DNA of 64,000 nucleotides from Lytechinus pictus (taxonomy: Eukaryota; Echinodermata; Echinoidea; Temnopleuroida; Toxopneustidae): assembly GCF_037042905.1 (NCBI RefSeq), contig NC_087262.1:9963501-10027500 (forward strand), in the 5' to 3' direction. Below are positions 1-11,302 of the stretch, piece by piece (positions within the stretch are counted from its first letter, which is position 1; each line of letters opens with the position of its first letter). Below the pieces are notes generated by a model. It was not told the origin of the DNA. It did no database searches and worked only from the letters and a program-made list of their open reading frames with translations. Both the position numbers and the translations under genes were made by a program.

Positions 1-850
1 AATACTGCAGACTCAGATCCCGTTCTCATTACCGCCCTAAAACTAGTTTACTGGAAACTACATAGTGGAAACTAGTTTAACATGTAATGAGAACGGTCGA
101 AGCGGTTATCGCTTTGCCTCGTTAAACTGGTTTTAATAGCATGAGGACACAATCGTTCTTCAGGAAGCATCTTTGCACATTTTGAGCGCGCTACCCCACA
201 CACTATGTGTAGAATGTCTATGCTGCGGTTTCGAATTTCATGCGAAACATGTCACCCTGCGACACACTGAGAGTGTTCCCATAGCAACAAGACCACTTTA
301 TGTGAAGTGGGTTTGAAAAACACTTTCGGGTGATCAAATGGGAATGCTAGCAAAGCGAGATCTTCCAAACTGGTTTCCTGAACTGGTTTCCAGTAAATTA
401 GTTTTAGAAAGTATAGTGAAAATGGTGTCCAAGACACAGGTGTTTTATGTATGTACCTCATATGATTCTGAACCATCATACAATGTACATGTATGTATCA
501 CAACCCTAACCCCCACCTACATGTACAATGTACAACGTAATATTAAAATCTTTGAAAGAGAAATAGCCAGAGAACCAATTGTCCAATTATTATTTCTTTT
601 TTTTTTCAGGGGGGGGGCCGCTACTTTTTAAACCAAATTGCCTATTAAAAATCTGCAACATTGGATACATGTATAGCTTCAACATTGCTAGCAGTGAATA
701 GGGAGGTTCAAACTAGGCCTACATGTAGTTCAAACCCCAAAAAATGAATCTATTGACAAGTCAAAAAACAACATCCAAAATGGTCTACATACATGTACAT
801 ACATGTATAGTACATTTGTTGTACCTGTACAGTGTAAGTTATTTTATTAC
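1..850. other. Gene-free left edge with TACATGTA words
   Basis: I see no exon with convincing splice sites or coding character here. The stretch holds a possible degenerate fold-back element: the sequence at 40-62 (AAAACTAGTTTACTGGAAAC) reappears inverted near 386-408. A T-run followed by a G-run lies at 595-618, and TACATGTA-type palindromes are scattered from 485 onward. The small open frames are short and compositionally unremarkable. Confidence 0.4.
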
Positions 851-885
851 ATGTACATGTATTCATGTATACTTTGGTGGTATTG

Positions 886-1088
886 GTGGTGATTTTTTAC
901 CTGATTGCTAAGAAAGCATGAATGCTTGTAAGCAAGCAACCAGAGGACCGACGGCTTAAGGTCCTCTCCGAAGGTCCTGGTACTGAGGATTAATGCCTTA
1001 CCAAAGGGCACTAGCGCACCAAGTGGGAATCGAACCCGGGTCACAGGAATACGAGTCCCCCGCTCTACCGACTGAGCTAACGCGCCTC
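886..1088 (-). mobile_element. tRNA-derived SINE (Thr-like head)
   Basis: On the minus strand the right end reads as a tRNA-like head: GTTAGCTCAGTCGGTAGAGC (D arm with A box), an anticodon loop CTCGTAT that implies anticodon CGT, and GGGTTCGATTCCC (B box). The T stem has two mismatches and no sound acceptor stem forms, so this is not a functional tRNA. A unique body with GGTAAGGCATTAATCC follows. A similar word occurs in the other SINEs of this window, which supports a SINE reading. The A and B boxes would act as an internal pol III promoter. Confidence 0.7.
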
Positions 1089-1611
1089 CATATATACTTA
1101 AAACTACAAGTACGAGACTAGAGGTACAATTTGTGGAATCAATAATTACATGATATGTACATACATGTACATGTATATCCCATCTGGGAATGTACTGTAC
1201 ATGTAGGTGAATCAGGTCAGCAATGATTTGAAGGCTAGCTAGGCAGCTGAAATGCAATGTCATTATTATGTTACTCATGGCTATTCGCTGATTGATTTAC
1301 AGTGTGCGCTGGCCGATTCACCCAGACATGCACTGTACAGTGTACATCGCACATCCTCGCATACATGTTCATGTACGGTACATGCTCCACCACTTCATTC
1401 AACGTTTCACTATTAATTCACATTCTTGGCACATTCAATTCAAGGGGGATGTCTCGTTCATGGCGCTCCAAGAAACGAATCCATGCCAGGACGCTCAAAT
1501 CAGCATGGGTTGGCTGGACAGTGCTTTTTTTTTTCTTGAAAACCATAGAGATACGGAATCATTGTCTCCTCGAAGATCAAGTCTGAGCCAACACAAGTAC
1601 ATGTAGATCTG

Positions 1612-1769
1612 GGGGGCGTTTCATGAAAGGACTTGTCGGACGTTTTATCCGACAAGTCTCATTTTATCTGACAGTTACCATAGGAACAGTGCCTCTCTGC
1701 CAATCAAAATCATGGAAAGATGTCAGATCTGACAACTTGTCGGATGAAAATATTGATGAAACGCTCCCC
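1612..1769. mobile_element. Short TIR element, family A, copy 1
   Basis: About 158 bp bounded by inverted ends: GGGGGCGTTTCATGAAAGGA on the left and the inverse of GATGAAACGCTCCCC on the right. It contains internal inverted words around TTGTCGGA and TGTCAGATCTGACAA. A second copy lies at 23731-23865 with the same ends and the same core. It has no coding capacity, so it is a MITE. Confidence 0.7.
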
Positions 1770-1800
1770 AGAAGTCTTGCAATCACACATGACATATTAC

Positions 1801-2381
1801 AGGGATGGTCCGGGCTGAAAATGTTTAAATCTAAATAAATAGAGGAAAATTCACAGAGCGAAATGCAGAAAATTTCTTCAAAATCGGACAACAAATAACG
1901 AATTTATTGAATTTTAAAGTTTATCAATATTTTATGAAAACAGTTTATAAGCACATCGTCATGAATATTCATTAGGTGGGCTGATGATGTCATATCCTCA
2001 CTTTCCTGTTTCTTATGTTTACATGAAATCATAATTGATTCATTTTTTATACATATGATGTGTCTCCATTATGATGAAATAAGTTGCGGCAATAAAAATC
2101 AGTTGTCAATCCAATTGTTTTAGTTCTTGGTAGAAAAATTTTGAATAAACCTAATTTCATGTAATAAAATACAAAAGAACAAGTGGGGATATGACATCAT
2201 CAGCCCACCTAATGGATATTCATGAAGACATGCCTAGAACTGTTTCACCGGAATAATGCAAATTTTTAAAATTCAATAACTTTGTTATTTGCTATCCGAT
2301 TTTGATCAAATTTTCAGCATTTTGCTCTGTGAATCTCATTCTATTTATTGAAGTATAAATATCTCCAGCCTGGACCATGCC
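1801..2381. mobile_element. Fold-back element with about 200-bp arms
   Basis: The left arm and right arm are long imperfect inverted repeats. The ends read GGATGGTCCGGGCTG and, inverted, GCATGGTCCAGGCTG. Matching inner stretches include TGCAGAAAATTTCTTCAAAA against TGCTGAAAATTTGATCAAAA, and GTGGGCTGATGATGTCATAT near 1978 with its inverse near 2190-2210. The central loop is AT-rich and non-coding. Confidence 0.7.
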
Positions 2382-2404
2382 TTTTATATTAAAAAGAGAA
2401 AAAC

Positions 2405-2768
2405 AATAATAATAATAATAATAATAATATTCCGCATTTATATAGCGCTTAATACATCGGAACGACGTCTCTAAGCGCTTTACAGACATATTATTACCCT
2501 GGTCATCGGATCCTTGCAAGCCCGCATACAATGTATGCACCTTCTCCACTCCCTGGGGAGCATTCCAACAAGAGTTCCAAGACTCAATTGCTAGGCATAC
2601 TACATATAGGCTTTCACATCCTACCGGGTACCCATTTAACACCTGGGTGGAGAGTGGCAAAGTGTGGATTAACGCCTTGCCAAAGGACGCTAGGCCATGG
2701 TGGGATTCGAACACACGACCCTCTGATTACAAGGCGAGAGTCAGAACCGCTACACCACGACGCTTCCA
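2405..2768 (-). mobile_element. tRNA-derived SINE with (ATT)n tail
   Basis: Read on the minus strand, the element begins at about 2767 with GTGGTGTAGCGGTTCTGAC (A box), a loop CTTGTAA giving a TGT (Thr) anticodon-like triplet, and GTGTTCGAATCCCACC (B box). The body contains GGCAAGGCGTTAATCC. It ends in AAGCGCTATATAAATGCGGA followed by a pure ATT repeat. Head, body and simple tail in this order are the hallmark of a tRNA-SINE. Confidence 0.8.
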
Positions 2769-3055
2769 CCAATACTGAGAATACCATGTCCAGTATTAAA
2801 AGTAGTAGACATGTACATTATGTGATACCATACATGTACATGTAGCCATTCCTGCATCAAAACCAATGGATATTATCGCGATGAAAACAACAAAAACGCT
2901 TTCTATAATAAATGAACCATTAATTTTAGTTTTAATATCCATATTTCATCTTTAAGTATGAAAATGAATAGAGAATTATTAACCATGGTTTTTATCTGAA
3001 GAGCAAAACAGATTTATCTCCTTGAAAGTGGCCTTAAATTACCACAGGCCTGACT

Positions 3056-3466
3056 TTAAAGATAAATACCAGTTGTGGTAACGATCTCAAAATGAGTTCG
3101 AACAGAATCCAACAAAATTACCACCAAGTGTTTGTTTCTGTGAATAAAAAATATGTGCCAAGAGGCTCTGAAAGAAAATGCGTAATTGCTGAAAAATCAG
3201 TAAAATAAGCACAGAATTCCATTAAATGTCTGGTATTGTTCCGAGCAATAATAATACATGTACATTGTCCCACATATGCTTTTCTGTGTTAGTGATCATC
3301 AGAATTATCGGTTTTGAGCTAAGATTTCATGATTTCCCAAAGATAAGTTTACTCTAATGTACCAGATCTACATGTAGATGTATGATGATATTTGACAATT
3401 AACCTTGATTTTAAAGACTTTCTCATGAAATAATTGTTCACTGCAACTACTATCTTTTACCTTTAA
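3056..3466 (+). mobile_element. About 410-bp MITE, family B, copy 1
   Basis: The ends are TTAAAGATAAATACCAG and, inverted, TTAAAGGTAAAAGATAG. Landmarks in the body are AATATGTGCCAAGAGGCTCT, CATATGCTTTTCTGTGTTAG and TCATGATTTC. The same landmarks in the same order occur at 10855-11302 and 58935-59515, and inverted at 62430-62820, so this is a four-copy family in the window. No open frame of note. Confidence 0.75.
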
Positions 3467-3854
3467 ATAGCACCCAAATTTCCTTTTAAAAAAGTATAAG
3501 AACACAGTCAACCAACTTCAATGTGCATGGAATTTACTCATTGTAAACAATGTATCGAACAAGTGTAGGTAACACATTAGGCCCGTTTCGGGTACACGTG
3601 TACACACCCGGTCAAGTCAGTGCACGTGTACTGAATTCCATGACCGTGTTCACGGTAGCATCTGTATAAAATTTGCATGGGAGTTGTAAACAAGTGAACA
3701 ATTACGGTATTTAATTGAACACAATTCTATTATCATCTTCACAGCCTCACATTAATTCTATAAAGTTCTCAGACGCTGCACAAGTTTTAATCACTAAAAT
3801 TCCACTTTCATACCCACCCTTGAAGTTCTGTATTTGCGCAAGAAGCCACAGTGC

Positions 3855-5931
3855 CAGGGCTCGACACTAGCGCCGGTCCGACGGTCCCAGACCGGTAAAA
3901 ATCACTGTCGAGCCGGTAGATTTTCAGAAATAGCAAGATTTACTGGTCCGACAAGACCAGTAAGAAAATATCATTGTCGGGCCGGTAATTTTTCCAAAAA
4001 TAGCAAGATTTATGGGTCCGACATAAACAGTAATAAAAACCATTGTTGGGCCAGTAACTTTTCCAGAAATGGTCAAATTCACTAGTCCAACATGAACATA
4101 AAAAATATTCCATGACTCAAATTGCAAACCATTTTCCTCCCGTTAAATTTGGTCATTCACACACAGAATACACACAGAATGAATCGCATGCAATTTTTAC
4201 TAGGGTAACATACAGTGTACATATGGCTAGCCAGCCACACAGCCCACATGGTGAATTTTCTACTGGCTGCACGAACGAAGCTTGGCGAAGCTTGGCAAAC
4301 CTCTGGCAGAAATCTCTCACAGAACGGTCAAAATTCACATTTCACACTAATGAAAAGCTCTTATAATGTCCATATTTCCTAAAAATTGGGGTAACTGTCA
4401 TTTGTAAGCAGTAAAAGGAGAAATTTTCACTTCTGTTTTAGTTCAAAGAGATCGGGTTTCGAGTGATATCGTCTGAATACATGATAGCCCCACATATGCA
4501 TTTGTGTGTGTTGATACACTTGGTTTCTTTCGTAGCTATATCTTAATTGAGCCAAAAAGAAACTGATAATTTATTTATGATAGTTTTAGCTTTCTTCCTC
4601 TGTTTTCTTTCTATCTTTCTTTCCTTCTTTCTTTTCAATCTTTCTTTGTTTCTTCCCTCTCTTCTTTAATTTTTTTTGTTACTGTCTTTCTTTTTTAATT
4701 ATTCTTTGTCTTTCGTTCTTTCATTCTTTCTGTCCTTTTAACATTTTTCTCTATTTCTTTTTCTCTTTCTTTTTTGATTTCTTTCTTTCTTTAATTCTTG
4801 AGTCCATCCATCCTATATTTATCTCTTCTTTCTTTCTTCCTTTCCTTCTTTTTATTCTTTCTTTCCTTCATTCTTTGTTTCTTTCTTCATTCCATCCATC
4901 CTTTCTTTACCATTTCTTGTTTTTTATTTCTTCCTTCTTTCAGCCCTTTCTCTCTTTCTTTCATTCATTCCTTCCTTTTAGTTCTTTCTTTTTTCCCTTC
5001 ATTCCATCTATCCTTTTACCTTTTTTTTTTTTTTTTAACTGCTTGCTTCCTTTCCTTTCTTCTTTCGTTCTTTTTTTCCCTCATTCCTTCCTTTCTTTGT
5101 CTTTCGGTCTTTCTTTTTTTTCTTACTTTCATCTATTTTACATTTTCTTTCTTTTTTCTATTGCTTGCTTGCTTCCTTCCTTCTTTCCTTCATTCTTTTT
5201 TCCTTCTATCTATCATTTTACCTTTCTTTATTTCTTCCTTCTTTCAATACTTTCTTTCTTTTTTCCTTCTTTCCATCTCTCCTTTTACCCTTTCTTTCTT
5301 TTTTATTGCTTCTTTCCTTCTTTCTGTCTTTTGTTCTTTCTTTCTATATTGCTTGCTTCATTTCTTTCCTTCTTTCTTTCTTTCCTTCATTCCTTTATTT
5401 CTTCAGTTCTTTCTTTTTTTCCTTCCTCCACATTTATCCTTTCTTTACCCTTTTCTTCCTTTCTTTCTTTCTTTCTTTCTATCTTTTTTCCTTCTTTCCA
5501 TCTTTCCTTATACCCTTTCTTTCTTATTTTATTGCTTCTTTCCTTTTTTCATTACTTTCTGTCTTTTGTTTTTTCTTTCTTTCCTTTTTTTTCTTTTGTT
5601 CTTTCTTTCTTTCTTTCTTTTTTCCTTCCTTCACATCTATCCTTTCTTTACCTTTTATTTGTTCTTCCTTCCTTTCTTTTATTATTTCTTCCTTTCTTTC
5701 TTTTTGTCTTGCTTTCTTTTTGTCTTTCATTCCTTCATTTTTTTTTTGGGGGGGGGGGTAACAAGAAAGGACAGCAAAATATAAAGCTCACGCCTTTTTT
5801 TAATGTTTTCTTTATTTTGGGGACCAGTAGATTTTAGGTTCGGACCAGTAAAAAATGGAAAAACTGGGTATCTACTGGTCCGACATGAATAGGTTGGACC
5901 AGTAGAAAAAAAGGGTTAGTGTGGAGCCCTG
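3855..5931. mobile_element. About 2.1-kb element with hAT-like CAGGGCTC ends
   Basis: The left end is CAGGGCTCGACACTAGCG and the inverted right end is CAGGGCTCCACACTAACC, a hAT-style terminus. Just inside the left end lie three degenerate units of about 75 bp (3880-4090) around GGTCCGAC and GGGCCGGTAA, and similar words recur at 5823-5905. The interior is a long polypyrimidine tract and no transposase is visible, so the element is non-autonomous. The flank cacagtgc (3847-3854) is echoed as acagtgc at 5935, offset by three bases, so the target duplication is imperfect. Confidence 0.6.
4590..5752 (+). repeat. 1.2-kb TTTC/TTCC polypyrimidine tract
   Basis: This is a long run of degenerate TTTC and TTCC units ending in a T-run and a G-run at 5739-5758. 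It keeps several frames open for hundreds of codons, which explains the long Phe/Ser/Leu open frames here; these are composition artefacts and not genes. Such homopyrimidine tracts can adopt triplex structures. It lies wholly inside the flanking CAGGGCTC-ended element. Confidence 0.9.
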
Positions 5932-8900
5932 CTGACAGTGCTCACAAAGTTTTTATGAATGAAATCTGTCTTGGGCTGGCCTGGGCAGCATGCATGAAGT
6001 TTTCATACGATGCAGTGACATCATGCTTGAAAAACAATGAGCTATGAGCTTTTTGCCGCACCTTCGTAGTACTACTACTAACTACTACTACATGTACATG
6101 TATGTACTTGATTTATATTTCCCCAAAATGAAATCTTTTTTGTAATTATGATGCCTATTTATTCACCATTAATTTGAAGTTTATTTTTATCCTAGTTTGA
6201 GTCTCACTCGTCTGTTCGTGCTGGTATAATTTATGCACAATGAATTAATGAGTGGACTTTATCGTCATCGATCGCGCATGCGCATTGTGCTTTAATCAAA
6301 CCAGATCAAAATTGATCTGAAAGGAAATTCATGAGGCGATCAACCTAAAATAAATATTTCTTTTTATGACCATAGAACATTATTTTATTGTAATAACAAT
6401 AATTTGCAAATGATAATCATTAATATGAATTTAGAGCTTGATGTGAAACATTTGTATTCGTTTCCAGTTTTTTATGATGGACATCACAAATTCCTTAACG
6501 AGTGTTGGGTGCACTTGTCTAAAAAAATTCAGAATTGACTTTCAAACATCTTTGTTGCAGAAACTCTTCTCACGATCGTAATATCACCAGAGAATACAAT
6601 TTTACATGACAAAGCAGAGAAAATTAAGTTTGATCTTTATTCCCATCAATTTGAAGCTTGTTTGTGCCCAACCCCAACTCCGCATTAGAATGCAAGAATG
6701 GAAAATTATGACATCAATCGCGCATGCGAAATGTGCTGCTTTATCTCAGAGACATCCAGAGTACTTCCATATTCCAACATAACATAACTTTGCTGACACC
6801 AAATGATCACCAAACTAACAAAGTCTTCCTCTGAACCTGCAGTACATTGTCAACTTGATACAGCTACATGTAGCAAAATGAAAATAACAGGTACAGCTGT
6901 ACAAATGTTTTGTTTACATTATGTATTGAGCTTTAAAACAATATTCAGTATGGCCTATACACTATAGCAGGCAAAAAAATAATTTTGTATTTTCGGGGGC
7001 AACTTTTCACAGCTTACTGCCTAATTCTGCTACTTTCAATAAATTTTAACATGGCAATAAAATTGGGATTTTCAATGGCTCCTTTTTTTTTCGCTTCGCA
7101 GCTCTTTTGAACATTTTGGGGGTGAAATCGCCGAGCCCCAATATCATTATTTCCCTGCAAGACAGTACAACATGTAGGGAGTCATCCAATGATTTAACAA
7201 CATTATTTCGATGAAAATTCAATTTTTGAAGTAAGGGAGAGTCAGACTTCATATGCTTCAGCTTGCGGTGAGTCGTGACTGTCTTTTGAGTTTCTATTGA
7301 TTCATGATTGTGATCTTGGCTGGAGAAACATAGCCTTTATAGTCTGTAGTAGACACAAGTACTGTTTTAAGTGGTGTATATCACTTACATTGTACATCTT
7401 TGAAATGTAGAGTAACGTACAGTATTTCCATTGTCTTTTTTCTAACTATTTTTCAAAAATTTGTTTCATATAATGTAGTGTTAAGTATCGGAATGTATGA
7501 GGAAATTATACTCAAGAAATACATACATACACATTCCTATGAAATCAGATATTAAAATGACAAGGAAATAATCTGTCCTACATGTAAATTACACTGTAGG
7601 TCAACTTAATATTCATATATTATAATGTACTTCACTCACTTGCTTGAAATCTGAACATGGTTGGAGTTATTAAAGGTTTTCTTTTTTATCAAACACCAAA
7701 AAAAGCACAAGTTCCAGTAATCCAGTTTGCCATTAAATTGGAAACCATTTTATGTTTGGTTTTTTTTTTTAAAGAAAGAAAATTCACATTGAAAAATCCA
7801 TACAGTTCATGTATGTCTCTCGACTGTTTGTATTTCCTTGCAAGTATTTTGATGTTCTGTAGTTGAAAACCAACCAGAAAAGTGGTCAATATTCCCTTCT
7901 GTCTTGACTCTGGAAGATTGATTTCTGGGAATTTCAGTTGATGTACATGTACATGTACTTTTATATGAATCTCTACATACATGTACATCAAGGACAAGTT
8001 GGGACAGCATCAGATTCACTGCTAACATTACAAAAAATAATCATTACGGTACCCGTATTCATATTTCAATATTTAGATATTAAACATAAGTTTATAGAAT
8101 AATCACTTTAGAACGTATATGTGGGCTCCTTTGTTCAACCTGACCAAAAAAAATTAAAAAGCTACATAAAGATGGAGTCATAGGGTTAAAAATAAAGCAG
8201 AGTTCATCGACTTTAATACCTGACTGGCAGTAATTTACTTTTCATTAATACATTGTGTGGGTGAAGATGTCTACACAAGTACGTAATAATCGTAACTACG
8301 GTTCTGTGATTAATATCAAACCATGAATACATGCTATAAAGCCGAACACTGTATTCAACTCAAGCAAAGTCTGGGATTATTATCACTGGCCATGAAATTA
8401 ACACAGGAATTAGCAAATCAATGGATTGGATTAACACTGTCATGCCAAATTGCCAATCCATTCATGAAATAGATTCCCTCGTGATAATGGATTATACTGA
8501 AACCGAGCCAACTGTCAAGATGAGACAGCTTCCAATCACATCATAATTACACTGTATGTCACAACACTACATGTACGGTACTTGATTATTGTGTTTGCAA
8601 TAATTAGTTTGGAGGGCAATACCTTGGTTTGTCAAAATAAACCAGTGGTCTGATTTTGCATAATTTGTATTATTTGATGTAGCTATACATACATGTATGG
8701 TACATGTCAGGCAAATAATCTTTTTTTTTTAAAGGACTACTTAACCTAACCTACATGTAAATACATGTACGTATGTGTACTGGTTGAAACTGCAACGCAA
8801 GGAGATAAGCTTTAAAACTGGGAATTCCCTATCAAATTATTTTTATATTTTCCAGCTACTCTTTTTAGCATTTCGGGGGCAAAGTTGCCCTAAGCCCCCA

Positions 8901-9527
8901 TGAAATATTTCCCCTGCTACAGTGTACATGTACATGTACAATGTAATGTACATGACACAGCAACAGGGCAGGCTGCCATGCAAACCCTTCACTCGAGAAT
9001 ACATGTACAAGGGTCTGAATGTGCAGCCTATTAATGCCTTGTGTACTGAAGCCCCTCTCGCCTGAATTGAAACAGCAAGTTTTATATATGTGCTAATCTT
9101 TGCGTGGAGACCCACTTGTTGATCAAAGTTTCAATCAGGGTCTGTGCCTGCAGACTGGCAACGGGGGGGGGGAGTGGGGGCAGTATTTTTCTGGCAACCA
9201 ATCAGACTTGACTATCTTGGCCATCAGGTGTTTATTCTTTATATAAAATTATAAATTGTTATTTTTTTTTGTGATTTTCATATGTGATCAACAACCAAAA
9301 AAAAAATTACGGTACTGATACCAGAAGATAGTAACCTTGAGTTTAAATTACATGTACATGTAGATATTTTATTGAAATCAATTGCTGTGATAAACTTCAG
9401 ACGTTCATCTACCTGTACTGTATTGAAGATGTACATCATTTGATCTACAGAGTTTGCGCATGACGTGTACAAGTTTCACAGATCATGGGTGCATGGTCAT
9501 GGACTACATACAGTACATGGACATACA
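5932..9527. other. Gene-free intergenic stretch
   Basis: I find no exon here. TACATGTA palindromes are dense at 6090, 7940-7990, 8690-8770 and 8925-9005. One perfect NRF1-type palindrome CGCGCATGCGCA lies at 6273-6284, with a weaker GCGCATGCG at 6720. Three short segments share a GGGGGCAA/AGCCCC word (6990-7010, 7120-7140, 8873-8900), which suggests remnants of one repeat family. A G-rich run occurs at 9162-9180. Confidence 0.5.
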
Positions 9528-10758
9528 AACAAGTGGAACGCCTCTCGCAGTCTCGCCTGCATTACGCCATTCAATATAACAGCAGTGCTGACTTTGAAAA
9601 ACAACTATTGAATAGTTTTTACAAAAAAAACACAATTTATATGATAATAAAATACTACGTGTACAGTATGTTCATTGACCCTAAATGACCTTTGACCTTG
9701 GTCATGTGACCTGAATCTCAAGCAGGATGTTCAATGATACTTGATTACTCTAATTTCTAAAGTTTCATGAACTAGATCTTCAACTTTCAAAGTTATGATG
9801 GCAATTTAGCAAATACCTCCAACATGGCCAAAGTTCATTGACCCTAAATGACCTTTGACCTTGCTCATGTGACCTGAAACTTGCACAGGATGTTTGCTGA
9901 TACTTGATTGTTCTTATATCCAAGTTTCATTATAAACTAGATCTATAATATAAACTTTCAAAGTTATGATGGCAATTCAACTAATTTCCCCAACATCTAA
10001 GTTCATTGACTCTAAATGACCTTTGACCTTGTTTATGTGACCTGAAACTCACAAAAGATGTTCAGTCACTTCAGTGATACTTGATTACTCTTATGTCCAA
10101 GTTTCATGAACCTGATCCATAAACTGTCAAAGTTATGATGGAAATCAACAAATACCCCCAACATGGCCAAGGTACATTGACCCTACATGTATTTAACCTT
10201 TGACCTTGGACGTGTGACCTGAAACTCACAAAGGATGTCCAGTGATACTTGATTACTCTTATTTCCGAGTATCATGAACCAGATCCATAAATTTTCATAG
10301 TTATGATGAAAATCAACAAATACCTCCAACATGGTCAAAGTTCATTGACCCTTAATGACCTTGACCTTCGTCATGTGACCTGAAACTCAGGCAGGGCATT
10401 CAGTTGTACTTGATCACCCTTATGTCCTAGTTTCATGAACTAGGCCCATATACTTTCTTAGTTATGATGACATTTCAAAAACTTAATATTCGGTTAAGAT
10501 TTTGATGTTGATTCCCCAACATGGTCTAAGTTCATTGACCCTAAATGACCTTTGACCTTGGTCGAGTGATATCAGACTCTGGCAGAAAGTTCAGTAATAC
10601 TTGATATCAATTATGTCCAAGATTCATGAACTAGGCCCATATACTTTCTAAGTTGTGATGACATTTCAAAAACCTAACCTTCGTTTTTTTATGTTGACGA
10701 TGCCGCCGTAAGAAAAGCAGCGCCTATTGTCTCGCTCTGCTATGCAGGCGAGACAAAA
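9528..10758 (-). mobile_element. Tandem-unit element carrying DR1 motifs, copy 1
   Basis: Six degenerate units of about 165 bp each contain GTTCATTGACCCTAAATGAC, the core TGACCTTTGACCTTGG, then ATACTTGATTACTCTTATGT and CAAAGTTATGATGGCAAT. The ends carry GTCTCGCCTGCAT (9551) and its inverse ATGCAGGCGAGAC (10742). The outermost left bases AACAAGTGGAACGCCTCT match the inverted right end of the copy at 60600-61425. There is no coding capacity. The core inverted reads AGGTCAAAGGTCA, a perfect DR1, at 9686, 9849, 10017 and 10546. Confidence 0.75.
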
Positions 10759-10854
10759 TGAGGAGCCAGAACATGTTCCTCAATAAAACTTACATTGTAG
10801 TAGGCCTATCTTTTCAGATACATGTACCATCCCCCCCCCCCCCCAGAACATAAT

Positions 10855-11302
10855 GTTAAAGATAATTAAATATCGGTTGTGCTAACGAACAGAATCCAAT
10901 AAAATGACCACCCAAGTGTTTGTACTGCATGTACATGTACGGTATGTGCCAATTGGCTCTGGAAAAAAATGTGTACATGTGTAATTGCTGAGAAATTAGC
11001 AAAATAAGCATGGAATTCCATAAAATGTCTGGTATTTTTCCAAGCAATATTGATACCCTTTCCCACATATGCCTTTCGTGTTAGCTGTCAATGACAACTA
11101 CACACAAAAGGCATATGTCATCAGAATTATCGGTTTTCAGCTAAGATTTCATGATTTCACAAAGATGAGTTGATTTCAATACCAGTCCAGATCTACATGT
11201 ATGTAGATCTATCATATTAAAAATATGGTGTTAATTAACCTTGATTTTAAAGGCTTTCTCATGAAACAATCGTTTGCTGCAATTACTCTCTTTTACCTTT
11301 AA
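10855..11302 (+). mobile_element. MITE family B, copy 2
   Basis: It begins TTAAAGATAATTAAATATCG and ends CTCTTTTACCTTTAAG. It shares with the copy at 3056-3466 the body words TATGTGCCAATTGGCTCT, GGAATTCCATAAAATGTCTG and TCTCATGAAACAATCG. It carries an extra inverted segment AAAGGCATATGTCATC near 11107. Confidence 0.75.

Noticed and set aside
1012-1085. Functional tRNA-Thr gene
   Set aside because: The T stem has mismatches, no acceptor stem forms, and a SINE body follows.
847-1278. 143-codon minus-strand frame with AQSVERGTRIPVTRVRFP
   Set aside because: This is the translation of a tRNA-like SINE head, a well-known false ORF.
4798-5837. Open frames of 198-328 codons rich in Phe, Leu and Ser
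   Set aside because: They arise from the TTTC/TTCC tract, are open in all three frames and have no start context or domain.
6273-6284. Promoter marked by a perfect NRF1-type palindrome
   Set aside because: It is a single site with no exon or other promoter signal nearby, so it is recorded only as a motif.
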